Shown one piece after another: positions 4,968 through 12,500 of a DNA stretch of 27,301 nucleotides. Position 1 is the first letter of the stretch. Every line of letters begins with the position of its first letter. The notes under the pieces are model-generated. The model was not told the DNA's origin and did not search any database. It saw nothing but the letters and a program-made list of their open reading frames with translations. A program made the translations under genes and the position numbers. Source of the DNA: an uncultured Campylobacter sp. (GTDB lineage Bacteria; Campylobacterota; Campylobacteria; Campylobacterales; Campylobacteraceae); the NCBI GenBank assembly GCA_900539505.1, contig UQCL01000025.1, positions 1 to 27,301 of the forward strand, written 5' to 3'.

Positions 4968-7921
4968 TAGCGCGCATCCTTTCTTGCTTCTTGTTGCGCG
5001 CCTTGCCTTTCGCGCTCTATCATAGTCGCTTTTAGGCTACGCAGGCGGATCTTGACCGCACCTAGGTTCGTAACCTCGTCGATTTTAAGTTGAGTGTAAA
5101 TTTTACCGTTTTGGCGCAGTATGTCGCGCACCTCGTCGCCCGTGATCGCATCTATCCCGCAGCCGAAGCTGACTAGCTGCACCAGCTGCATGCGCGGGTA
5201 TTTACAGACGAACCGCGCCGCGCTATAAAGCCTGGCGTGGTAGGTCCATTGATTAAGGCTTTTCGTCTGTACCCTGCTAAGCGGCAGTGCGTCCTCGCTA
5301 AGCACTATAAAGCCCAAGGAATTTAGATAGCGATCAATGCCGTGGTTGATCGTCTTGTCGATATGATACGGACGACCAGCTAGCACGACGGCAGGCGCGC
5401 CGCTGCTTTGTATATCTTTTAGAGTCTCCTCGCCTTTTATTAAAACGGTATTTTTATAGTTTTGCAGCTCCTTAAGGCCTTGCAAGACGGCGTTTTTCAC
5501 AGCGTCGGAATGAAATTTATACCCAGCGTCCGCAAGCTCAGCCTGCATCGTTTTGCAAAACGAATCTTGCATGTTAAGATCCACGTGCGGGTAGAGGAAT
5601 TTTTTCTCCTCTAGCGCGCCTACGTTCGCGCGTATCAGCTCGGGGTAGTATGCGACTACGGGGCAGTTGTAGCAGTTCTCGCTGATATTTTCATCCAGGC
5701 TGTAGCTCATACACGGATAGAAGATAAAATCCACGTCCTTATTTAAAAGATCGTAGATATGGCCGTGCACGCTTTTAGCGGGGTAGCAGACGGTATCGCT
5801 CGGGATGCTCTGGCTTGCCAAAAACAGCGTCTCTTTTCGCGGCTTTTGCGACAGCACGAGGCTCATGTCTAAATTTTCAAAAAACGCGCTCCAAAATGGG
5901 ATCATCTCAAACATATTCAAAACAAACGGAATTCCGACCCGCGGCGCATCCTGCTTCGGTGGCTTGCGATATTTTCGCAAAAGCTCGTTTTTAAACTCAA
6001 ACAAATTCGTGATATCGTGGCGAATCTCCTTGCCCGCGCCGCGCTCGCATTTATTGCCCGAGATGAATTTAGTATCGCCGAAGTAGCTGATCGTAAGTGG
6101 GCATTTGTTCGTACAGAGCTTGCAGACGCTAAATTCGCTGCGATGAGTGAAATTTTCAAGCTCTGCACGACTGATCATATCAGTGTGCTCGTTTGCGTTA
6201 TTTTTGGCAAAAAGCGCCGCGCCATAAGCCCCCATAAGCTCGCTTATGTCTAGACGGATCACGTCCTTGCCGAGCTCTTTTTCGAAGGCACGCAGCACGG
6301 CGTTGTTTAAAAATGTCCCGCCCTGCACTACAATATTTTGCCCAAGATCGTCGGCGTTTCGCACTCGGATGACCTTATAAATCGCATTTTTTATTACGCT
6401 AATAGCAAGTCCAGCGCTGATGTCCTCGATCGTAGCGCCGTCCTTTTGAGCCTGCTTAACCGAAGAGTTCATAAAGACCGTGCAGCGGCTACCAAGCTTG
6501 GCGGGATGGGTCGCAAAAAGGGCTAAATTCGCAAAATCTTTGATGTCGTAGCCTAAAGAATTTGAAAAGGTCTGTAAAAACGAGCCGCAACCCGAGCTGC
6601 ACGCTTCGTTTAGCACGATAGAATCGATATTGCCATCTTTAATGGAGAAACACTTGATGTCCTGGCCGCCGATATCTATGATGAAATCGACCTTTGGATT
6701 GAAGTGTCGCGCGGCGCTGTAATGCGCGATCGTCTCGACGATGCCGTAATCGAAGCGAAAAGCGGTTTTAATGAGATCCTCGCCATAGCCGGTAACGCCG
6801 CTGCCTTTGATTTTAATGCGACCTTCGCAAAGATCGTATAGCTCCTTAAGACGTGGCAGCAGGATATCGACGGGATCGCCTTTATTAGAGGAGTAAAATT
6901 TATACAATAGCTCGTAGTTTGCGCCTATCAGTACGACTTTGATCGTGGTGCTGCCGCAATCCACGCCCAAATACGCGTCTCCGCTGTAGGTGTGGATATC
7001 CACCTTAGGCACGCTTGCGCGGGCGTGGCGAGCGGTGAACTCGTCAAATTCCGCTCTATCTTTGAAAAGCGGAGGCTCGGCTTCCAGCGCGGTCCTGTCA
7101 GGCTCCTTTTTTAAAAGCGCGATCGTCTCTTCTAAATTTAACGTCTCGCCCGTATCTTTTGCATACAGCGCGCTGCCGTAAGCCACAAAATAAGGCGCAA
7201 TGTCGGGAAAGGTCGCGGTTTCGTCGGTGAGCTTTAGCACCTCTTTAAAGCGCGCCTGAAGGCCTTTTAGGAAAAACAACGGACCGCCTAGAAACAGGAT
7301 ATTGCCCTTGACTTCGCGACCTTGCGCAAGCCCCGAGATCGTCTGCTCGACGACCGCAGCGTAGATACTAGCGCAAATATCCTCTTTTCTAACGCCCTGA
7401 TTTAGTAGTGGCTGAATGTCGCTTTTAGCAAACACACCACAGCGTGAGGCGATCGGGTAAATTTTATTTGCCGCAAAGCTTAGACGGTCGAGCTCCGTGA
7501 TATCCAGATGCAAAAGGTTGGTCATCTGATCAATAAATGCGCCGGTGCCGCCCGCGCACGAGCCGTTCATCCGCTCCTCAAGTCCGCCCGTGAGAAATAA
7601 AATTTTAGCATCCTCGCCGCCCAGCTCGATGACGACATCGGTCTTTGGAAACATCCGCTTGACGCCGAGCGAGGTAGCGAAAACCTCTTGGACGAACGGA
7701 ATTTTGCAATTTTTGGCGATACCCATGCCCGCCGAACCCGCTATGGCGACGCTAAATTGCTCGCCTGCATAGGTTTTTTGGATTTGCAAAATTTTATCCA
7801 GCACCAGCTCTTTGGGCTTTGTCAAATGCCGCTCGTAGCTCTTGCTTAAAATTTCATATCTTTCGTTTAAAACTACCATTTTAACAGTGGTTGATCCTAC
7901 GTCAATGCCTAAAAAAATCAC
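4967..7921 (-). CDS. Tandem BadF/HgdC-type activase ATPase with DUF2229 iron-sulfur region
   Basis: A 984-residue protein. Residues 1-255 and 317-573 are two ASKHA-fold activase domains, each starting with a phosphate loop (GIDVGSTTVK; GVDCGSTTIK). Each keeps both cysteines that in dimeric HgdC hold one bridging [4Fe-4S] cluster: C122 and C161 in the first, C441 and C480 in the second. One chain could therefore form the whole ATPase pseudo-dimer. Residues 594-960 match DUF2229/HgdA-B-like sequence with C600xxC603xxxC607...C625 and further C712, C737, C750, C753, C921, a second cluster site. By analogy, ATP hydrolysis drives an electron to very low potential for transfer to the partner. Start is GTG at 7921 after AAAGAG; the overlapping ATG there closes immediately. 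TAATG joins it to the next gene. Confidence 0.88.
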   Translation of the reverse strand: MIFLGIDVGSTTVKMVVLNERYEILSKSYERHLTKPKELVLDKILQIQKTYAGEQFSVAIAGSAGMGIAKNCKIPFVQEVFATSLGVKRMFPKTDVVIELGGEDAKILFLTGGLEERMNGSCAGGTGAFIDQMTNLLHLDITELDRLSFAANKIYPIASRCGVFAKSDIQPLLNQGVRKEDICASIYAAVVEQTISGLAQGREVKGNILFLGGPLFFLKGLQARFKEVLKLTDETATFPDIAPYFVAYGSALYAKDTGETLNLEETIALLKKEPDRTALEAEPPLFKDRAEFDEFTARHARASVPKVDIHTYSGDAYLGVDCGSTTIKVVLIGANYELLYKFYSSNKGDPVDILLPRLKELYDLCEGRIKIKGSGVTGYGEDLIKTAFRFDYGIVETIAHYSAARHFNPKVDFIIDIGGQDIKCFSIKDGNIDSIVLNEACSSGCGSFLQTFSNSLGYDIKDFANLALFATHPAKLGSRCTVFMNSSVKQAQKDGATIEDISAGLAISVIKNAIYKVIRVRNADDLGQNIVVQGGTFLNNAVLRAFEKELGKDVIRLDISELMGAYGAALFAKNNANEHTDMISRAELENFTHRSEFSVCKLCTNKCPLTISYFGDTKFISGNKCERGAGKEIRHDITNLFEFKNELLRKYRKPPKQDAPRVGIPFVLNMFEMIPFWSAFFENLDMSLVLSQKPRKETLFLASQSIPSDTVCYPAKSVHGHIYDLLNKDVDFIFYPCMSYSLDENISENCYNCPVVAYYPELIRANVGALEEKKFLYPHVDLNMQDSFCKTMQAELADAGYKFHSDAVKNAVLQGLKELQNYKNTVLIKGEETLKDIQSSGAPAVVLAGRPYHIDKTINHGIDRYLNSLGFIVLSEDALPLSRVQTKSLNQWTYHARLYSAARFVCKYPRMQLVQLVSFGCGIDAITGDEVRDILRQNGKIYTQLKIDEVTNLGAVKIRLRSLKATMIERERQGAQQEARKDAR

Positions 7922-8216
7922 ATCTCGCTCTTTACTGAATAAATTTTTACTCGGCCGAATCCTCGAATTTAGCGCGAGCTTTCTAAATTAAAATTTGCAT
8001 TTTATAGTAATATTTTTAAACGCAAATAAAATCAGGATATATTTTATCTTTTTCTATCGAAAAAGACGATTTTTAGGCAGTTTAGAATTAAAAATTTTAA
8101 TGGAAAAGTTGTAAAATTTTAGATTTAATGCGAGTAGATTTTGCGCGAAATTTTTTAAAATCTCGCGCATTATAAAAAGAGCTTCCTTTTGAATTAAGAA
8201 GCGTAAATTTAAAGGA
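7922..8216. other. Spacer between rplS and the activase gene
   Basis: No gene is seen. It should contain the promoter of the minus-strand activase pair; the best candidate -10 is TATAAA on the minus strand at 8001-8006. A hairpin lies at 8143-8168 just past the end of the ribosomal operon. Confidence 0.45.
8143..8168. terminator. Hairpin past the rplS operon end
   Basis: GCGCGAAATTTT (8143-8154) pairs with AAAATCTCGCGC (8157-8168) over 12 positions with one mismatch, 48 bases beyond the rplS stop. No U-run follows on the minus strand, so it may stabilise the 3' end rather than terminate. Confidence 0.4.
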
Positions 8217-8573
8217 TTATTTTCGTAGCTCTTTGATTTTAGCCGCTTTACCGCGTCTATCGCGTAGGTAAAATAGCTTCGCGCGGCGAACGCGTCCTTT
8301 TCTTAGAACCTCGATGCTTTCGATGCTTTCGCTGTAGATCGGGAAAATTCTCTCTACGCCGACGCTATTTGCGCCGATCTTGCGAATAATGAAGGTCTCG
8401 CTGACGCCGTTTCCACGACGCGCAATGCAGGTACCTTCGAAATTTTGAATTCTGCTCTTATCGCCCTCTTTGATCCTGATGGCTACCTTTAAGGTGTCGC
8501 CGGCACGGAAATCAGGCACACTTTTGCTTGTGATCTGAGCGTCCTCAAACGCTTGGATATACTTGTTTTTCAT
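8217..8573 (-). CDS. rplS: 50S ribosomal protein L19
   Basis: A 118-residue L19 with normal length and the conserved stretches FRAGDTLKVAIRIKEG, FEGTCIARRGNG and VERIFPIYSESIESIEV, and a basic C-terminal GRVRRAKLFYLRDRRGKAA. It lies at the 30S-50S interface of the large subunit. Its ATG overlaps the TGA of trmD (ATGA), with AAAGGAA inside the trmD end as ribosome binding site. It is the last gene of the long minus-strand operon, in the usual rpsP-rimM-trmD-rplS order. Confidence 0.98.
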   Translation of the reverse strand: MKNKYIQAFEDAQITSKSVPDFRAGDTLKVAIRIKEGDKSRIQNFEGTCIARRGNGVSETFIIRKIGANSVGVERIFPIYSESIESIEVLRKGRVRRAKLFYLRDRRGKAAKIKELRK

Positions 8574-9271
8574 AAATTTCCTTTATTTCTGGCGATTTTT
8601 CGGTACATATCCGGGCGGAAGAACCTCGTTTTGCATAGCGCCATTTGATTTTTTAAGCTGCGCATTTTAGCGTGATTACCCTTTAAAAACTCTGAAACTA
8701 TAGGTAAATTTTCAAAAACATCAGGCTTTGTAAATGCGGGCGCCTCTAAAATTCCGCCCTCGAAACTTTCTTCGACAAGCGAGCTTTCGTTGCCCAAAAC
8801 GCCCTTTATGTTGCGGCTTATCGCATCGCACATACAAAGCGCGCCGAGCTCTCCGCCGGTAAGAACGAAATCGCCGATGCAAAAAATTTCATCTACATAT
8901 CTTTCGACTATGCGCTCATCGATCCCCTCGTAGCGCCCGCAGATAAAGCATAGGCTCCCTTCGCCGCTTAAACGCTTGGCGTCGTTTTGGTTAAATTTTT
9001 TACCGGCGGGCGAAAGATAGATAAACTTCGTGTTTTTAAATTTAGTTTTTACGTGCTCGATCGTCCCCGCAAGCGGCTCCGTGCCGATCAAAAGCCCCGC
9101 GCCGCCGCCGATCATATAATCGTCTACTTTTTTATACCGATTTGTCGTGAAATTTCGCGGGTTAAAAAAATGCGTCGAGATTATTTTCTTATCGACCGCG
9201 CGCTTTAAAATCGAGTCCTCAAAATACGGCGCGATGAGATTTTCAAATAGAGAGATGAAGATAAAATTCAT
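8570..9271 (-). CDS. trmD: tRNA (guanine-N1-)-methyltransferase
   Basis: A 233-residue SPOUT-class enzyme that methylates G37 of tRNAs with S-adenosylmethionine, preventing +1 frameshifts. Trefoil-knot motifs are clear: GGGAGLLIGTEPL, ICGRYEGIDERIVE and IGDFVLTGGELGALC, with the catalytic Asp in the C-terminal linker region. The length is typical. It overlaps rimM by 4 bases and rplS by 4 bases. Confidence 0.98.
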   Translation of the reverse strand: MNFIFISLFENLIAPYFEDSILKRAVDKKIISTHFFNPRNFTTNRYKKVDDYMIGGGAGLLIGTEPLAGTIEHVKTKFKNTKFIYLSPAGKKFNQNDAKRLSGEGSLCFICGRYEGIDERIVERYVDEIFCIGDFVLTGGELGALCMCDAISRNIKGVLGNESSLVEESFEGGILEAPAFTKPDVFENLPIVSEFLKGNHAKMRSLKNQMALCKTRFFRPDMYRKIARNKGNL

Positions 9272-9798
9272 GAGTTTTCCAAAATCGCGCGCGCATTTTG
9301 TGTAAAAATTTTACGCTCGCTAAGCGAAATTTCTTTCACATAGGCGTCCACGTATGGGATAAAAAATTCTTTCGGCAAAGCCTGCGAGATTAAGCTTTCA
9401 TCCGTTTCTACCTCAAAAAGATAGTCGCTTCCGATCTGCGATATGTCCTTTACGCGCCCTAAAATCGCGCCGTCTTCGTAAATTTCAAGCCCGATAATAT
9501 CGAAATAGAAAAACTCGCCCTTTTGCAATTTGCAAAATTTCCGTGTGTCCTCTTTGCTTCGGTAAAGGATTTGATTGGTTAAATTTGCTGCCGCTTCTAC
9601 GCTTTCGTAATTTTTAAAAATAGCGCTAGAATTCGCGCCGTTGAAGGATAGAATTTCTAAAATTTCGCCGTTTCGCAGATAAAATTTGGCGCCTTTTTTA
9701 AACTGAGAGGGGAAGTCGCTGCGATCGAAAATTTTAACCGCGCCCTTTAGGCCGATAGTCCGACCGAGCTTCGCGACCTCTAAAAGATCATCAGGCAT
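9268..9798 (-). CDS. rimM: 16S rRNA processing protein RimM
   Basis: A 176-residue 30S maturation factor that assists folding of the 16S head domain and binds S19. The N-terminal RimM domain begins EVAKLGRTIGLKGAVKIF and the C-terminal PRC-barrel segment includes GRVKDISQIGSDYLFEV and PKEFFIPYVDAYV. Its ATG lies 8 bases inside the KH-protein gene, and only a weak AAAG precedes it, so translation probably depends on coupling. Confidence 0.96.
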   Translation of the reverse strand: MPDDLLEVAKLGRTIGLKGAVKIFDRSDFPSQFKKGAKFYLRNGEILEILSFNGANSSAIFKNYESVEAAANLTNQILYRSKEDTRKFCKLQKGEFFYFDIIGLEIYEDGAILGRVKDISQIGSDYLFEVETDESLISQALPKEFFIPYVDAYVKEISLSERKIFTQNARAILENS

Positions 9799-10033
9799 CT
9801 TTGGCTTTGACGGTAATTTTATAATTGATCGGATCTTTTGCTTTGTAGCCGATGATGACGGTCTTTATGGCGTTTATCATTTTGCCGTCCTTGCCGATGA
9901 GTTTGCCGGTGTCGGCCTTGTCGGCATAGACGATGATCTCGGTAAAGTTTTCACCGACCCGCTTTTGCGTAGAAACGGACTGCGGGTAGTCGGCGATCAA
10001 CTTTGCGTATTCTTTTATAAAATTTTCTACCAT
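9791..10033 (-). CDS. khpA: KH-domain RNA-binding protein KhpA
   Basis: An 80-residue single KH domain protein with the GKDG form of the GxxG RNA-binding loop (KLIGKDGKMINAIKTVI). KhpA-type proteins bind many RNAs and in other bacteria pair with KhpB/Jag. One base separates it from the rpsP stop and it overlaps rimM by 8 bases, the usual place between rpsP and rimM. Confidence 0.93.
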   Translation of the reverse strand: MVENFIKEYAKLIADYPQSVSTQKRVGENFTEIIVYADKADTGKLIGKDGKMINAIKTVIIGYKAKDPINYKITVKAKDA

Positions 10034-10034
10034 T

Positions 10035-10265
10035 TTATTTGCTTGTGATTTGAGCGACCCTATCGCTTAACTTCGCGCCTACGCTCTTCCAGTATGCCAA
10101 ACGCTCTGCGTCGAATTTGATATTATCGCTATCTTTTAGCGGATTGTAAAAGCCGATCGTCTCGATAAAGCCGCCGTCGCGTCTTTTCCTGCTATCCGTT
10201 ACCACGATGCGGTAAAAAGGCTGCTTCTTTCTTCCGATTCTTGTAAGCCTAACAACTGTTGCCAT
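10035..10265 (-). CDS. rpsP: 30S ribosomal protein S16
   Basis: A 76-residue S16 with the conserved start VVRLTRIGRKKQPFYRIVV and the motif DSRKRRDGGFIETIGFYNP. S16 is an early assembly protein of the 30S subunit. The ATG follows TAAGGAG (minus strand, 10271-10277). The 78-base leader between ffh and rpsP contains two overlapping inverted repeats that could control this gene. Confidence 0.98.
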   Translation of the reverse strand: MATVVRLTRIGRKKQPFYRIVVTDSRKRRDGGFIETIGFYNPLKDSDNIKFDAERLAYWKSVGAKLSDRVAQITSK

Positions 10266-10285
10266 TTTTTCTCCTTAAATTTTTG

Positions 10286-10329
10286 TAAGTTTTAGAACTT
10301 GCAGATGGCTAAAACTTAAACATCTGCAA
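10286..10329 (-). promoter_or_regulatory. Interleaved inverted repeats in the rpsP leader
   Basis: Repeat A pairs TAAGTTTTAG (10286-10295) with CTAAAACTTA (10309-10318), 10 bp. Repeat B pairs TTGCAGATG (10299-10307) with CATCTGCAA (10321-10329), 9 bp. Each hairpin has a 13-base loop, and the left arm of B lies in the loop of A. The connecting bases (2, 1 and 3) are too short for a full pseudoknot, so the two stems should exclude each other. Stem A ends 8 bases from the rpsP ribosome binding site. Confidence 0.6.
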
Positions 10330-10334
10330 ACTCT

Positions 10335-10353
10335 ACCGAGAGGTTATCTCGGT
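10335..10353 (-). terminator. Hairpin enclosing the ffh stop codon
   Basis: ACCGAGA (10335-10341) and TCTCGGT (10347-10353) form a 7-bp stem; the ffh TAA (10344-10346) is in the five-base loop. There is no U-run, so full termination is doubtful. Ribosomes finishing ffh would melt it. Confidence 0.4.
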
Positions 10354-11684
10354 AAATTTTGCCTTTGAGCGATTGAGGCAAGCCCCTGCATGCCGCCCTT
10401 GCTTGAAAATTTCTTCGCAAGCTTCGAAGCGCCCGCAAACTGCTTTAAGAAGCGGTTTACTTCCACCTGCGAAAGCCCTGCGCCCGCAGCAAGTCTACGC
10501 TTACGCGAATTATTTAGCAGATCGGGGTTTTCGCGCTCTTTCGGCGTCATAGAGCTGATCATCGCTTTGATATGAAGTATCTCTTTGGAGTTTTCCAAAT
10601 CGATATCTTTTATCTTATTCGCCATGCCGGAAAGTCCCGGGATCATGCCGATTAAATTTTTCATATTGCCGAGCTTTTTCACGCTTTCGAGCTGATTTAC
10701 GAAATCGTTGAAATTAAACTCACCCTTTTTGATCTTTTTGTTCAGGGCTTTAGCTTCTCTTTCGTCGAAAACGGCGCTTGTTTTCTCGGCTAACGTCGCC
10801 AAATCGCCCTCGCCCATAATGCGACCGGTGATTCTATCGGGTATAAAGCCCTCCAGATCAGCCACCTTCTCGCCGGTTCCGATAAAGCGAAGCGGAATGC
10901 CAAGCTGCTGCGCGATACCGAGAGCTACGCCGCCTTTGGTATCTGCGTCAAATTTGCTTAAAATCACGCCCGTTAGGCCTAAAATTTCATCAAATTTAGC
11001 TGCCGTTTTAATGCCGTCTTGACCGCTCATGGCGTCCGCTACGTAAAAAATTTCATGCGGATTTAGGGTCTTTTTCATCTCTGCAAGCTGCGCCATTAGC
11101 GCCTCATCGATCGCAAGACGTCCCGCCGTATCTACGAGCAGTACGTCATAAAGCCCGCTCTTAGCCTTGCTTAGCGCTTTTTCCGCAACCTTTAGCGGAT
11201 CGCTCTCGCCCTCGATAAAAAACAGCTCGATCTCATTCGCCTCGCAAAGCTGGCGGAGCTGTTCGACCGCGGCTAGGCGCTGCAAGTCGCACGCTGCGAC
11301 CAAGACCTTTTTTTTACGAAGTTTAAGATAATTCGCGAGTTTTATCGTGCTTGTAGATTTTCCGCTTCCTTGAAGTCCCGTCATCAAAGCTACCGTAGGA
11401 GGCGTGCTAGAAAATACAAATCCTTGGCTGCTGCCTCTAGGCGCCGTTAAAATTTTAGTCAAATTTGTCTTGATGGACTGCAAAAACGGCTTCTGTCCTA
11501 TCGTGCCGATACGAAGATCGGCTTCGACAAGCGCCAAAAAATCCTTTACGACTTTGTGGTGCACGTCGGCCTTTAAAAGCGCCTTTTTTAGCGTCTCCAA
11601 GGCGTTTTTTAAAGCTTTTTCGTCATCGATTGTTTTTAATTTATTGACCGCGTTTTTAAACGACTCGCTTATGATCTCAAACAC
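10344..11684 (-). CDS. ffh: Signal recognition particle protein Ffh (SRP54)
   Basis: A 446-residue SRP GTPase that binds signal peptides of nascent membrane proteins and docks with FtsY. Domains: N helical bundle 1-90, G domain about 95-295 with GLQGSGKST (103-111), LLVDTAGR and SKFDADTKGG, and the methionine-rich M domain about 320-435 (FNDFVNQLESVKKLGNMKNL). The start is GTG (11682-11684) with AAGGGA upstream. It lies 66 bases after the RluA-like gene and 78 bases before rpsP, the larger gaps in an otherwise overlapping operon. Confidence 0.98.
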   Translation of the reverse strand: MFEIISESFKNAVNKLKTIDDEKALKNALETLKKALLKADVHHKVVKDFLALVEADLRIGTIGQKPFLQSIKTNLTKILTAPRGSSQGFVFSSTPPTVALMTGLQGSGKSTSTIKLANYLKLRKKKVLVAACDLQRLAAVEQLRQLCEANEIELFFIEGESDPLKVAEKALSKAKSGLYDVLLVDTAGRLAIDEALMAQLAEMKKTLNPHEIFYVADAMSGQDGIKTAAKFDEILGLTGVILSKFDADTKGGVALGIAQQLGIPLRFIGTGEKVADLEGFIPDRITGRIMGEGDLATLAEKTSAVFDEREAKALNKKIKKGEFNFNDFVNQLESVKKLGNMKNLIGMIPGLSGMANKIKDIDLENSKEILHIKAMISSMTPKERENPDLLNNSRKRRLAAGAGLSQVEVNRFLKQFAGASKLAKKFSSKGGMQGLASIAQRQNLPR

Positions 11685-11750
11685 TTTGATCCCTTATAAA
11701 ATTTTTAAACTTGCGATGTTACCTAAAATTAACTTAAAAGCCATTGAATA

Positions 11751-12500
11751 TCAGAGCTCTTTAGGAATTTCAAAGCCGAATTCGTTGAAGCTTGTACCTA
11801 GCGGAGCTTTAAATTTTAGCCCCAAAATCTCGGTCTCGTACGAGTGCAGAAACATCCGCTTCGCGCGGCTTTTAGCGTATTTTTCATCGCCTATTACGCC
11901 GAATCCCGCATTTGCCAGATGCACGCGGATCTGATGCGTTCTGCCCGTCTCGATCCGCACCTTTACGAGCGATTTTTTGCCGCTTACCATAAGCGGATAA
12001 ACCTCGCTAAATGCGCTCTTACCGTTTGGCGAAATTTTAGAAAACGCGCCGCTTCGGGTCTTTATCGTCAAAATTGGCTCGTCAAATTTCATCTCTTCGC
12101 TCACGATCCCCTTCACAATCGCGATGTAGTTTTTTTTCACGCGTAAATTTTTAAATTCCGCAATCGCCGCCTCGCGAAATTCCTCGTTCTTATATAGCAA
12201 CACGACGCCGCTGGTTTCCTTATCCAGGCGGTTTAGAAGCCCGAATTTATAGATTTTTTCCAAATTTTCGCTACTCATAAAGGGCGGCTTATTGACCGCC
12301 AAAACGTTCTCATCCTCGTAAATGATCGCGGGTTTTGCGGGCTTCATCACGCTAAATTTAGTATTTTCGCCGAGCATCTCGCGCGCTAGAGCGATCTTTG
12401 CGCCGCGCGCGCTCACAAGCCCCGCGTCTATGAGCGCTTTGGCTTCGTTGTGCGAGATATTTTCCTGCGCCGCCAGCAGTTTGTAGGCTTTTTCTTGCAT
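11751..12500 (-). CDS. RluA-family pseudouridine synthase
   Basis: A 249-residue enzyme converting uridine to pseudouridine in rRNA or tRNA. Residues 3-35 look like a short S4-type RNA-binding part; the catalytic domain has the signature LLNRLDKETSG with its catalytic Asp, KNYIAIVKG, GRTHQIRVHLA and GDEKY. The frame is open for 15 codons further upstream, but ATG 12498-12500 overlaps the waaA TAA (TAATG) and follows CAAGGAAAG, so I use it. The order fits the C. jejuni gene between kdtA/waaA and ffh. The exact RNA target cannot be told from sequence. Confidence 0.92.
   Translation of the reverse strand: MQEKAYKLLAAQENISHNEAKALIDAGLVSARGAKIALAREMLGENTKFSVMKPAKPAIIYEDENVLAVNKPPFMSSENLEKIYKFGLLNRLDKETSGVVLLYKNEEFREAAIAEFKNLRVKKNYIAIVKGIVSEEMKFDEPILTIKTRSGAFSKISPNGKSAFSEVYPLMVSGKKSLVKVRIETGRTHQIRVHLANAGFGVIGDEKYAKSRAKRMFLHSYETEILGLKFKAPLGTSFNEFGFEIPKEL

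Noticed and set aside
10286..10329. H-type pseudoknot in the rpsP leader
   Set aside because: Stems of 9 and 10 bp with connectors of 2, 1 and 3 bases cannot all form together; alternative hairpins fit better.
11404..11934. Plus-strand 176-codon frame spanning ffh start and the RluA-like gene end
   Set aside because: Shadow of two real minus-strand genes; low-information Lys/Phe/Ser composition.
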